Of a stretch of DNA of 48,540 nucleotides, positions 23,501-36,900 are shown piece after piece. Within the stretch, counting starts at the first letter, position 1. Each line of letters begins with the position of its first letter. The stretch comes from Cruorifilaria tuberocauda. Lineage: Eukaryota > Nematoda > Chromadorea > Rhabditida > Onchocercidae. The position numbers were made by a program, and so were the translations under genes. The DNA is taken from contig JABVXU010000411.1 of NCBI GenBank assembly GCA_013365365.1, positions 1 through 48,540 of the forward strand. The letters are read 5' to 3'. The notes under the pieces are model-generated. The model was not told where the DNA came from, ran no database searches, and saw only the letters and a list, made by a program, of their open reading frames with translations.

Positions 23501-26500
23501 CTGCATCACTTATAACCGCAACCAAAGGAACTGAAAAGAAATTGAAACTCTGAAAGCTCAGCTTACGACCATGCGACCTGTAGTAGAACATGAATAAATA
23601 TCGTACTTGCAATTCACCCAGTGAAATATAAACATGACGGCGTAATGCTTGGATGCTTCTTTGAATTGGTAATGGTAAACCAAATGTTGTTGTTGAATCA
23701 TTAGATAAACGGTAATTAAAAAATTTCATTCTGAAAATTACACAAAGGATCAATTTGATTAGATCAAATGATTCACCACCACCATAATGTTTTTTGTACA
23801 ATGCAACTTCAGTATTAGAAAATTTTGAACTTCAGCACTAAAAAATTTTGAAATCAGTAAATATATCAAAACAGAAAATAAAAAAGCAGAAACAATATCA
23901 ACCTTTCACACTGTAAAAATGTTTCAATATCTTCTTCACGAACTTTCGAATTCCATGGCAGTGATGTGCGAAAAAGTACATCCATAGGTGGCGGTGTGCC
24001 TGCGACAGGTGTATGATCGCCTGTATATGAACTTCTACAACATTTAAAATTAAATAAATATTAGTGATAAAAGTCGTATGAAAGATTAATGCTTATTTTC
24101 CGATGTTTTTGTGGAAATTCTAAAAATTTTTCTTCAAATTTCCTTTATAGCTCTGATTCCAAACCATTATCGAAAATCGCATCAAACAAAAATAGATAAT
24201 AAAGGTTTAAATGACCAAAAATATACCGCATTAATGGATTTGAACGACTCAATTTGCTCTTCATGTATGGAACTTCTTCCCTTGTCGGAGCAGCAGCTAA
24301 AATATTAAGCTTATCGCACAAATTGCTAGAAAAATCTCAAATTTATTATTCATGGTGACAAACCATGGATATTAATTATTACCTGACTTGAAATAATGTT
24401 ATACGTGCCCTTTGTATTTTGAATTCCCCATTCTATTCAAAACTTCTAAAAGAGTACTTGAGGTCTGAAGCAATTCTTGAACTACCAAGTCGTTTAAATC
24501 ATTGCTGTCTGCAGCAATACTGTCATTAGAGAGACTAAGATCTTGTAGCGTTTGATCAATTTCAGCACATTCAGATCCCATTTTATCCACTTCTCCATCA
24601 TTTTTGTCTACAAATAGGTATAATTTTGTAATTTCACAACTTATTTCCTATCACTCAGATAGAAAACGAACATCGAAACGAACATCGATAAAACAATATC
24701 AAAACGAACATCGATAAAACAAAAAGACCTCATAAAAAGTTATACAGAACCGACCTTCAAGCGAACCAGACGTAGTGCAAGCAAATTGACGACAAATCAA
24801 TCGAGCTGAAGGATGAAGCGCTCTTTTTGGGCGAACGAAACCTGAGAAAAATGAGAACCGTTGATACAATCCAAATTAGGATTTTAAGTTAAAGAACCGA
24901 CGAATATAAGGAAAAATTGGAGATACAGGAATTCTGGAATAGCTAAAATTGCCTTGATTTTGCTCCGAATCATTCCCATTTATAGACGATGACTTCATTG
25001 CACTCGCGACAAGAAGTGTATCTTCAACTGAACTCAAATTTGCTGCTGCTCGTTTGGCAGCTTTACCTTCACGCAATTCTTTCCAACCACCTAATATTGC
25101 CAAAAGTGTTTTCCAAAGTAACAAAAGAACCTATAAATAAATTTCAAGAATTCCTTTTCTCATCAAATATAAGTCGTTGATATAAATAATTAAATGAATA
25201 AATAAGTGTATATATAAACAAATAGTTCTGATAAGTAGCATGCTAAATTTAATAGCAATCACTGAGCCAAAATAACCGATCCTGATACGTTTCTAGCATA
25301 TGTTTCCATCCTGATACTTACAATGTTACTTGTGGTTTAATTACAACTAAAAGCATTACTTTTTTCATGGGAAAGTGAGGACTATTTCCATGACAAAAAG
25401 CAGGCATCATTTCAAGTAAAACCATAATCAACGACACATCGGCGCCTTCGATCACTTCTTCTGGAAATGTTTGATATGAAATGGAATCATATCACTTTTA
25501 TTTAAAATCTAATAAAACATCGTTGGAATCTATTTAAAAAAAAATAAAAAACTGACCAACTTCTGCAATAAAATCTTTCCTTAACCCAGCATATCGAGAT
25601 TTTTTATCTGCTGGAATAATAAGCTCGAACAAATCTAATCGTCGTATTGACTCTATCATATGATATAAGCCACTTAAAGCCACACGCAGTGCTTCGTTGT
25701 CAGCCATCGTAGCACTTCGTCGATTATTCCTCTTTTCCACTGTGAAATAGTTTTAAGTAGAAGATTTGACTTTACTGATGGATACCAACTTGATGAAAAA
25801 AAAGCTTTCGAAATTCAAAGTTATAAAATTATAGCGAACAGCAGCTTAAATTATATTATTTTTAATGAGTTTTTTTGGCTGAAATTTTCTGAAGATTCGA
25901 AATGTTTAAGGTTGAAAACCACGGCTAAAATAATTATTGACTAGTGTGAATTAATAATTAATTTATTTCTCAAAACTGTAATGAAATCCTTGGACAAGGA
26001 AAACCGAACCAACACTCTCCGAAAGATCGGCATTGGATGCTGAACGGCTGTTTGATACAGAAGACGAAGAGCTATTCTGACCTGCTCCAACTACCCCACC
26101 AACCCATATATCACAGGTTTCAGTTAAGAGCAACTTACACAAAGCCTGAAAAAGTTACAGTTTGAAAAACCGATCTCTTTTTGAAGAAAAATCTTTTAAT
26201 AATTCCGTTTGCAGAAATTTATGAAACAGATCAGAAGTTCAAATGCTTTCTACCTGATAAGCTCCGGCTTCATATGCTTTATAAGCATTGAAAACTCCCT
26301 TCGTTAGACACTTTTCTTCGCAGTGTCCTATTCCTAAATCCTCGCCATCTTTTCTTTCATTATTAACTTTGAAGGCTTCATCAATAGTGATATCCCTGTC
26401 ATCAACAAAATCCATATAAGCACCCTATAATATTAAAAGTAATAAAGACTGCTTTTACATTTCATCGTCTGAAGTGATCTTTCGATCATTTATTGCCAAT

Positions 26501-28667
26501 TAAAAGTAAAAAATTTAATTAATGCTACTCATTTAATCAATATGTTACTCAAGTACTACATATTATTAACTTTTAAATATGCTAAAGCATTAACTTCTTA
26601 AGAAATAGTAATGAAATACTACATTCTTAGAAAGCTTTAAGCACATCGTGACGATAAACTTCATGCAAACAGCTTCGTCTATAATCGATAATGCCTTACT
26701 GGCAGTTATTTCTTTAACTACAAACCTGCAATATATAAAGCATGGATCGTGCAGCATTTAATCGAATATTTGGTTCCACTCGTTCCAACTCTTCTAACAG
26801 ACTCAATAAAACATTTCTTTGCTGGTTTTCCGTAAGCTTTGACCACTTATGATCGAGCTAAGAAGATCCGAAACTTTTAGTGGATTAAAGGGAATGGAGT
26901 AAAATTATTCTATAAACACAAAATTCTAATATTAAAAAATACATCGCAAAATAATGAAACTTTTGCTAATTATGAAAAATATATAATTTAATCGAAAGCA
27001 CCATTAGGCAGCTCAACAAATTACCTCTTTAGACTCTACGAAATCACGATAAGCATGCATATTTAGGGCCCAATCTTGTAACTCGCTATAGGTGTACAAC
27101 TCAGCCAATTCTGCTGCATGTGTATCACAATCAGAGTAAACAAATTCAAAATCATTCATTTCAGTCCGCGTCTAAATGCATCAGCAACAACGAATGAGAA
27201 CAATAAAGCAAATAAACAAATGTATACATTAATAAAATAAGTATATGAATAAATACTTCAGCATTTGATTGTTAAGTTCAGCAATAATGTAATATAAAGA
27301 AATAAAATGTATTGCTGTATTTTGGCATTAAATACGGCGCTAAGCAGCACAAATCAATCAAAATTTCCATTAAGTTTGAAGCAAAAATAAATGACAAATA
27401 TCAAGAAAAGAAAAAAACAGGCAAAGTCGAATACCGAGAAATCATTGCTTAATGGCCTTGGCTTGTTTGGAATTTTTTTAAGTTTCGGCAATTGTGCAGA
27501 ACGTCTCTGTGCAAGCGCTGATTCGCAAATATCTGCTCGATTTTCCGTAATATCATTTTCAACGTGCTCCATATGTTCGTTAGGTTTCAGAACGCCTGAG
27601 CCGTATACTACAAAACAATATGCCAAGAATTCAGTAACAATAAGTAACAATTTTTATTATTTCCAGAACTACTACTTGATTCTAATGTATATATTTCAAA
27701 TCCACATTATTTCCAGTAATTTACAGTTCTCTGCTTAGGCTGTCATCATCCCACATGATCTACAGATTGAAATTAATTTTTGATATTAAATAATAGAGTA
27801 TCTTAAAGCTCAGGACCAGTAATATCACTGCGCTAACCGTCATCAGCAAAATTTGGTCGCACTCGTCGCAATAATTCCGGCTTTCCCGATTCTGAAATAA
27901 GATATAAATTATTTACGTTTGATTAAGTATTACTCTAAATCCAACTGAAAATAAAGAACCATAGCATTGTTTCAAATTAACTGCAAGACGTGCTTAAACC
28001 ATGATACATGGCAAGTAAAATTTTGATCTATGTGTACTTCATTGTGCAGTTTAAATCGTTATATGCAGAATACTGCTCAAAAGCGAAATACTCTCCTTTT
28101 CTAAATTATTTTAATGAAATAATTGAGATCAAAATACTGATGCATTCAGGTTCATTCATAAAGCAGCTGTCACCAGATTTAAAATCAACAATGGATACTC
28201 AGTAGCTATTTCATTAAAATGGCCACATCCAAAACAGAAAATGTTCATCTAAATTTCTTTCAAAAATATTATTATTAACATAAAAATAAAAATAAAAAAC
28301 GTTTCATAATCTACATTAAAATTTCTGATTCATTAAACTATCACAAATGAAAAAATGTTTCGCCACAGTCCATGTTTATTTTAATTTTCATTTACTCTTA
28401 ATGACATTAAATATCTAATCATACAATACTTATCAATAACTTATAATTTATTAAATTTCCATTCATTTATTATTAATCTTCTCTATTTGCTTTTCACAAA
28501 TTCCGACTGCTTATTGCTTTCGCTACACAGTAGAGAATTTTAAAATACATGGAATTCTACTATCAAAAAATATAAAAAATAAGAAACAGTGAAAAAAGGA
28601 AGACAAATCAAAATCCAGCAGTAAAAGAGAAATTTATATGAAATAAGCACAAACCTTGCGTATTCAT
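20540..28667 (-). CDS. farl-11: Striatin-interacting protein STRIP1/2 orthologue (FARL-11)
   Basis: Twenty-two exons join in phase to 1044 residues: 28667-28655, 27891-27838, 27607-27435, 27171-27025, 26857-26726, 26424-26254, 26145-26010, 25739-25557, 25460-25360, 25130-24902, 24841-24755, 24607-24458, 24296-24227, 24034-23903, 23730-23607, 23485-23324, 23089-22934, 22783-22558, 22216-22014, 21725-21607, 21244-21105, 20766-20540. STRIP proteins scaffold the STRIPAK phosphatase-kinase complex; C. elegans FARL-11 acts at the ER and outer nuclear membrane. The N-terminal conserved domain (about 85-410) includes [21 protein letters not shown]. The C-terminal domain (about 570-1030) includes [53 protein letters not shown] and [11 protein letters not shown]. 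About 150 polar residues separate them. It is longer than human STRIP1 (837). The 13-base first exon (MNTQ plus one base) is inferred from phase and start only; the exon 12-13 donor (GTACTC) is also phase-driven. Confidence 0.96.
22372..22397 (+). repeat. Short tandem duplication in a FARL-11 intron
   Basis: The 12-mer TAGTGTATGATG occurs twice, at 22372-22383 and 22386-22397, separated by TA, inside the intron between FARL-11 exons 18 and 19. It looks like simple slippage with no evident function. Confidence 0.6.
24663..24720 (+). repeat. Three-copy AAACGAACATCG repeat in a FARL-11 intron
   Basis: AAACGAACATCG occurs three times within 58 bases, in the intron between FARL-11 exons 11 and 12. 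The second and third copies extend to AAACGAACATCGATAAAAC and are separated by CAATATCA-like sequence. The unit is less AT-rich than its surroundings. It is a minisatellite-like tandem repeat and should be length-variable between isolates. Confidence 0.7.
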
Positions 28668-30937
28668 CGATGGCCTTCGGTCTCGTGAAATATTGCACTA
28701 TTCCTTTCTGTCCGAATTAACTTCTGTTAATACAGAGTTGATCAGTACTTCAATGAATATTCAATAGTCCTCTACATTTCATTTCTTAGCTTAGTATCTG
28801 TCCATATCGCGCATTCCTATATCAATCTCTACTATTTTCTTCATATCACCATTAACATTTAAATTATGAAAAATTGCATATAGAGATAAAAATAGTAACA
28901 CAAAATATAAACAAAAATAAGTGCAAAAATAACGGCTATGTATATGGGCTCTCATGTATATATTCATACAAATTGCATAAAAACCAAAAGCAGAAAAAAT
29001 TGCGTGCACACTGAACTAATATACGTAACGTATAAGCATACAAAAATATACTTTGTCAATTGTCACAAACATGAGAAGAAATAAGCATATTAAAAGTGAG
29101 GAAAAATGACTATGAATAAATTTCTTCATATTTGAACTAACTGACAAACAATACAAATTAGCGTGAAGTACACAGGAAAAAATAGCAAAAATAATGACGA
29201 GACTGATGAAAAAGGACATCAGTGACTTGAATTAATGAAAATGAAAATGATGAAACCAAAACACAGTTTAAGGGAAATGGATAAGATATACATTGATAAG
29301 ACAATAAGTTACGGAGGATAAATCAGCTGTGAAAAAATCAAAAAAAAAGGGTTGAATTGAATCGATTTGATCCGGTGATTAAGAGACTGAAAAAAAAAAT
29401 TGGCCAATTAACAAGACGCTCCTGCAATTTCGTGAATATAGCTTTGGAACTCTAACAGCGACCAGCTCTTCCATTTAACTGAAGAAGAACAGATTTAATT
29501 GAAAATACAAAAACTTGAAATAAGCTGAAATCAAACCACACATGTGAGTAGATGTAGAAAAATAGCCAGTTGGCTTGCTAGGCCGTATTATATCTGGTTA
29601 CTTTTATATCAGCCTATGCTGTGAGGGGTGGCAGTTAGAGTTAATTAAAGGGTTCGAGTTTGCCCTGTAATTGTTTGAACTTACCCAACAAAAGAATGGT
29701 ATTAGCATTATTTGTTTGATTTAACCTTTTTAATTTTTTTGTTAAGTGTTACGAATCGTGCAAACTGAAATGCTGTTATCAATTTAATTTTATTTAAATT
29801 GTAATTGTTTGAGTGCTGTCTGCTTAATTGATCATTTCTTCTTAAGTCTGGTTTAACGGAACTTATTAATTAATTATTCAAAAGTAACCTTTCCAATTGA
29901 TCATATCTTTATCTCGTTATTACCAGTTACTAAATAGCAGTTGCTGGCAATAATTTGATTTTCTGGGAACCTACTTTTTTTATCAAACTTTATAAAATTG
30001 TAAAATTTGGATTGAACCAAGTGGAATATTTATATTTGACCTTTGATCTTATTAATCGTTTTTTTATAGCAATATTTACTATTGTTAAACTGGAACGTTG
30101 AAATTTTAGGAAAGCCTGCCTATTAGGCAGAAAAAATGCTTGTGAGAGCTGATTGGTTTCACTTTCTATGATCAATCTCTGGATCAGTGACGAGGTACGG
30201 CTTTTCTTTTATATACTTATTAACATTCTCCATTTATGCTTCTTGTATCAGAAATACATGGGAGATAGTAGGGAATGGCGGCAAAATTAGGCACAAAAAC
30301 GGTTACAGAACTGGACATTGCGATAATATATTAAGCCTAATATAGTAATGGTTACAATATTGGATATAAAAATGGTGTAAGGAACAATTTAGCACTTTCG
30401 GAATCGGATGTAGCAACAACGCGGAGATTTAATATCATCGAAGCACTAAAGGTTGTTACTGGGCTGGAGCTAGAAGCACTATTTGTCATCGTAAATTGAA
30501 CAGCATGTCATATAGGTAGGTTCAGAGTTCATAAGAAGTTGTATATCAGTGATGGGACTTATACAAAGATTAGGATCTCTGTGTTTTAAGAGGATAGAAA
30601 AAAGCAAACAGATTATGGCTTTCCAGCACAGAATACATACATAGATATTTCTGTCTATTTACTGGTTAATATATTCTATAGACCAGAAATTTTTCACTAA
30701 CATCTATGACAACTCTAAATAGTTGTCATAGATGTTAGTGAAAAAATTAGCTAAAATCTGCTCACATGTTCTCAGCGGACGGCAGTTGAATCAGCAAAAT
30801 TTTAGGAAATTTACTGTCTTTTGTAGCAAAGTGAAACAACCTGCTTAATATCACCGAATCAATCCAGAACGTTCTTATCAACATTTAATCGGTGTCGAAC
30901 AGTAAAAAGCACTGAAATCGAATTAGAAACAAGCGTA
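28668..30937. other. Divergent intergenic region between FARL-11 and the CLC gene
   Basis: About 2.3 kb between the two start codons, expected to hold both promoters. Most of it is AT-rich with poly-A runs near 29340-29400. It contains a perfect 25-bp inverted repeat (30690-30745), listed separately. A tRNA-like T-arm string near 29650 does not fold and is not called. No conserved exons are seen. Confidence 0.5.
30690..30745 (+). repeat. Perfect 25-bp inverted repeat with 6-base loop
   Basis: The left arm (30690-30714) begins TTTTTCACTAACATC and ends GACAACT. The loop is CTAAAT. The right arm (30721-30745) is the exact reverse complement of the left. The stem has no mismatches, so as RNA it would be a 25-bp hairpin. 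It lies about 190 bases upstream of the CLC start codon, in the promoter or 5' leader. It could be a miniature inverted-repeat relic, a structured leader element, or a small-RNA source; it lacks the bulges and terminal-loop size usual for an animal pre-miRNA. Confidence 0.85.
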
Positions 30938-33900
30938 ATGATGGGTGACGATGACATAATCGTTTCTACTTCCAATATTTCCGCTGCCAGTGCTGCACCA
31001 GCAATGGTACATGCAGAACAGAGTAGTCGCGGAGCATTAAAATATCGGGGTTTGTCTCTCTGTTTCTATTTATTCGATTTTGATAAAACTTAAATTTTTC
31101 CTTTCCTAATTTGGAATATATGTTATCATCGACCCATGCAATTATTTACTGTCCATTTTCTATATGAATCATCTATTTAAACAAAGATTAATCATTTATC
31201 GGGATTCTAGGTACTAGTGGAAGTAGTTTTATTGCGTTAACCGATAGCGAAGAAATAGCTATCGATGAAGCTTCGCCGCCAATGGAGAGGTTTCCACGTT
31301 AAGTCTTGCAACTAATGCCATTTGAATCTCAAAAAAAATAATGGGAATGAAAATAATTGATCTCAATTTATTTATATATCACCAGTTTGCTAGAGTGTTA
31401 TATTTTCTTAAGGCAGTTATAACTTGCGATTTTAGTTTTTTATTCATTTTGCTATATCTAGAGATTAGGCTGTTGATAAAACTATATATGCCATATTTCG
31501 CTACTTGTCAGATAGTTTTTTACAGCCGATATGGTGACTTTCATACAATAGATTGGCAAAGAGATTTGGCACGGGATAGATTACGGCATAAATTTATCGT
31601 AAAACGGTCGAAAACTGCTTTTGGTAAACTGTGCAGTCTATGGGATGCGGGAAGTGGTTGGGCATGTGTGTTAATGGTTGGTCTTGCTGCTGGTACCATT
31701 GCAGGTATTATTGATATTGGAGCACGTTGGATGAGTGATTTAAAGGTAAGATCTCTTTGAAGCGTCCTTTTTTAAAAATGATTTTGAATTTTAATCATAT
31801 ATAAAGTAGATTGAACAGATAGCATCGATGGCGTTGCTGAAAAATGGAAACAAAACACTCAATAGTCGAAAGTTTTACTATTTTCAAGTTTTTTTTCATG
31901 TAATACTTTAGTTCTTTTAGGATGGTGTATGTGCGGATCGATTTTGGCTTGATCGTGAGCATTGTTGTTGGTCAGCAAATGACAGTGTTTATAAAGATGC
32001 TGATTGTTCAGCATGGACATCCTGGCCTGAAGTGATGCAGTTTTATGAGAGAAATTTCTTTTATTATCTGATGGAATTATTCTTTTATTGCGGTTGGAGC
32101 GTGATGATGACAGGAATAACTGTAGCTTTGGTTAAGGCACGTTTTTGCATCACGCGAATAATTCTTTTTAACAAATTTTTTGCATATGTGTATGTCTATA
32201 TGTATATATGTGGATTGATTTTATTTTTATATTGAGAGAGATTAATTTGCATTCGTTCTAGCCAAAAAAGAAACCGGAAGAGGAAATAAAATATGTGGAT
32301 AGAGATACACTATCTGAAAAAGTAATTATATACATTAAAATTTTCCCATATAAAATTTCTGTTTTTAGGTATTTGCTCCATATGCTTGCGGTTCGGGTAT
32401 ACCTGAGATTAAATGCATTTTATCCGGTTTTATCATTAGAGGTTATTTGGGTAAATGGACTTTCATTATTAAATCTGTTGGCCTGATCTTAGCATCTGCA
32501 TCCGGTTAGTAATATTTTTCGAATTTGTTTTAGTATTGATGATCTTTGTGGATGAACAAGGAAGAAACTGCGAATGATATTGTAAGTCCAGATTGGTAAG
32601 GTGATAAATCCTGTACATTTTAGGTCTGAATTTGGGAAAAGAAGGTCCAATGGTCCATTTGGCTTGTTGCATAGGAAATATTTTCTCTTACCTTTTTCCA
32701 AAATATGGCTCAAATGAAGCCAAAAAACGTGAAATACTAAGTGCTTCGGCCGCAGCTGGTGTCTCAGTCGCGTTCGGTGCTCCTATAGGAGGAGTTTTAT
32801 TTAGGTATTTTTGAGGCTTTTGAAATGCTTCTGAAACGGGTCATAATGTGCAGAACAAATACTTTTTCTCTGTTTAATTACTTTTAATAAGCTTATGAGA
32901 ATTGTCTGTACATCGATTTTTGATACTTTTTATCAAATACTTATTTTGCATTTTGTTCATAAATTAATGAGGGAACAGCTAAAAGTAACTTCTTTGCAAG
33001 CTGTGAGCCTTAAATAGGAACTGTGGATTAATCGTAGCTCTCTGGTTTGATTAATTATATTTGAAAGATTGCAGTTTGGAAGAGGCAAGTTACTATTTTC
33101 CTTTGAAAACCATGTGGCGTTCCTTCTTCTGTGCACTTATTGCTGGTATTATCTTACGAATAATGAATCCATTTGGAAGCGACCAGGTATCCATAAATTC
33201 TTTGCGATGACTATTTTCATAACTAAAAGATTTAATAATACATTTTGTAAAGTAGCAAGATTTATCTTTCGTCCTGATAATGGATAGAGGCTTCATGTAG
33301 TTCGAGAGTATCCCCTCTTTCTGTAAAGAACTTTTTCTCTTTATTTGATAAGATTTTTTTTTAATATGGATTTCGCTCGCATATTAAGTAGGTGTTATGT
33401 TTAGATTTACTTTATATGCTTTTTTCTAAATTTTGAAAATATTTAGATACGAATTCATGTTGAAATTATTTTAGACTTCTTTGTTCCACGTTGATTATAG
33501 CATGAAGTGGACATTTATAGAACTTCTTCCATTTGCTGGTCTCGGATTGTTTGGAGGCACTATTGGAAGTTTATTTATATGGTAAGCCTTTTTTTAAATG
33601 AATTTCTGTACAGCATTCTCTAAAATTTGTTTTCTCTTTCTGTCTGGTAACATCTAGTTACAGTTTTACAGTTTCTGTTTAAAGGGCGAACATAAAATGG
33701 TGTCGGTTTCGAAAATCAAATAAAACCTTGGGTAGTAATCCGGTGAAAGAAGTCCTTGTTGTGACACTTATCACAGCATTCGTCAGTTATTTCAATCCAT
33801 ATACTCGTCGAAGTTCATCATCACTGATAAGACAGGCAAGTTCTGTCTTTATTAATTTATAATTGGATGATTTCGATCTTGATTCAGTAGCATATGTAGC

Positions 33901-36900
33901 TGCAATAATGAGCTATACTTAATCAAACAAAGAGAGAAATTGCATTAGCGAAATTAATAAATTTTTAAAAGTAAGTTTAAAAAACGAAATAATAACTAAT
34001 TTGTTGGCAATAAGTTAATGGGAATAAGATGAGAAAAATCGATAGAAAGGATGAAAAATATAATTTTAAAACAAATAAACATAAGCCAACAAGTTTAATT
34101 ACTCTCTTTTCGAGTTAGAACTTTCCTAAAAATAAAGGTATGAATAGTTTAATATGCTCCTAAAAAAAGGTGAAATAATAAATGGAATCAATCTTTTGGA
34201 TTGTTTTCGAAGATTGACTTCTTAAAGAAGTGGAGTAACTGTTCCTCTATCCTTCATCTGGTGGATATCAATTGTACTGTCGAATTTCTTTAGTATATTG
34301 AAATCAACTTCATTTCACTTCCATTTTTGATAATTCGATGAATTATAGCTTTTCGATCGTTGTGGTCCCGAAGATTTTATGATGGATCTTTGTGATTATC
34401 AAAATAAAACATTCTCTTTCGATAAAGTGGATGATAATTATCACACAGGAGAACTAGGAGCGGGAGTACACGTAAGTATATAATTTATTTATACCATGCG
34501 GTGTATCATGAGTAAGGACTTTGCACTTCAATAGTTTTGTTACAATAATTAAATTTGAATTTGAACTTCACATTCCGTTACATGTTTTAAATGTTGTGTT
34601 ATATGTTTCGTCGTGTTATGGTACGCATTTCTGGGTAGAAAAATTCTTGTTATCTGGAATATTTGAGAAAAAGAACCATAATAGCAGAGAGACTTCTTAC
34701 TAATTTGACGGCCTTTCACTTCATAAGAAAGATAACAATGATGTGTATCTGCTTAAAAGTTAAGAACTGTTTGCAATCATAAATGATTAAAAATCATTGC
34801 TTTGATTTAAAATATTGTTGTTATTGACATTTTTTTAAATTAGTCCAATTTCAAATCCATTTTTCGTTTTAGAACGCATTTATTGATCTTATTCTGGCAT
34901 TGATAATCAAATTGGTATTAACAATATTCACATTTGGTATTAAAGTTCCTGCTGGTCTATTTGTACCAAGTCTCGCTATGGGTGCTATTGCTGGACGTTT
35001 ATTGGGTATTACTGTAGAAGGCATAGCTGCATCTCTTCAAGTATGTTGAAAGTTTTGAGTTGGTAATTGCTTTCATTTTGTGGATTATTTTTTAATGAAA
35101 GGTGAATATTATAAAATTCTGATCTTCCTTATATATCTAAATAAAGAACGGTTATTATTCCGAGACTTATGATTTTTTTCCGCTTAGTTAAACACAAAGG
35201 AAGAGTTCTATAAATTTGTTTGAATTAGAAACCAGTGAATTGTTTTCAAATAAATTAAGGATATCTCTTATTCAAGATTGAAAGTAATGTTATTTTATAC
35301 TTCATCATATTACGATCACTACTATCCATTCTCATATACATGTATATAATAATTTTGCATTTATTTTAGAAAAATGCTGAAATACACAATACCATTTGGG
35401 CTTGTCAAGTCGGTAAAGATTGCGTTATGCCGGGACTTTATGCAATGGTCGGTGCTGCTGCCGTACTTGGTGGAGTTACGAGGTAAATTATATTGCTAGA
35501 TTATCGGAGAAAATACTAAAATTTTGAAGTTTAGTAAGGCATAGTTTTGCTAACCCATTTTGCAGTTTGAAAACCTAGTTTTTCTTTTTGTATTAATTTT
35601 TTGCAAGCAAGTTTTTTTCTATGAATTAATGAATTTATTGATTTTGTCGTTCAACAATCTTCAAATTTAGGATTTGAGATTAAGGAGAATGATTGAAACT
35701 ATAAGATTTTTTTCGTTTACTTACTTATGTATCTAATTTACTTCATTTTCAAGGATGACCGTTTCGTTGGTTGTAATCATGTTTGAATTAACGGGAAGTC
35801 TCGAGTTTATCGTACCGACAATGGTTGCCACAATGTTTGCAAAATGGATTGGTGATGCTTTCTACAAAATGGTAATTCTTGCCATAAAGTCAGCATTATA
35901 AAATGGAGCACTTTTGATTTCCAATACAGATTTTTTGATAATCATAAAACTGTATATCAGATATTGGGTTGTTTTGTTGTAGGAATTTAGGATGCTATAT
36001 TGTTTTTTCATTTGAGCTTTTATCGTGTTTCAAATCACCTGTTTCTTGTATGTTTGTCAATTTCTATCATAGTAAATTGTTTTAATACTCAACAGAAAAA
36101 AACAAAAAATGTAGTATTTCAGGGGATATATGATGCACATATAGATTTGAATGGCTATCCATTTTTGGACAACAAAGGCGAATATCCATATTCCACTGTT
36201 GCTATACAAGTAATGAAACCTGGGCCAGGTAGAAAACATTTTGTATTTCAGTAAGAATTTTTACATTTCTTTTATAGATATAAACAGAGTAGTTTGAGCC
36301 TTTCAAGTGATTTCAAAAATCTCCATACTATATCTATTTCACTATTGTTTTGCAACTTTAGAAAAATAAGAAACTTTTCTCATTTTTTTTATCTTCCAGG
36401 TGGTGGCCTATTGCGAGTGATCACACAAGATACGATGACAGTTGGTGATATTGAAGTTTTGCTACGTGAAACTAATTATAACGGCTTCCCAGTCGTTATC
36501 AGTGAGGAAAATTTGTACTTAGTGGGATTCTGTCCACGGTTATCATTTCTTTTTGCTCTTCAAACATTTATGTAATACTTTTATTATGAAGTAAAAAATA
36601 ATACTTTTCAAGTTCTTAAAATATACTTGCCGACATTTTCAGCTGATGTTTTTAGGCGTGATTTGCAACTTGCTCTTCATTCTGCTCGCAAGTTACAGCC
36701 TTATGTTGTCACGAATTCAATCGTTTATTTCAAAACGGATGTCCCAGAGACGGGAGATGGCATCCCAGCACCATTGCGCTTTCGTAAACTCATCGATTTG
36801 GTAATTAATTCATTAATGATTTACTGATCGACAAATACATGTGATGTGCAAATTTTTGCCAATTTTATTACATCAAATTTATAAATAGTCTAGTTTAGTG

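Noticed and set aside
29640..29690. GGTTCGAGTTTGCCC, resembling a tRNA T-arm
   Set aside because: The flanks do not form a 5-bp T stem, and no acceptor stem or anticodon arm can be drawn around it.
30866..30875. AGAACGTTCT, a two-unit heat-shock-element-like palindrome before the CLC start
   Set aside because: Only two inverted units, possibly inside the 5' UTR; functional sites usually have three or more.
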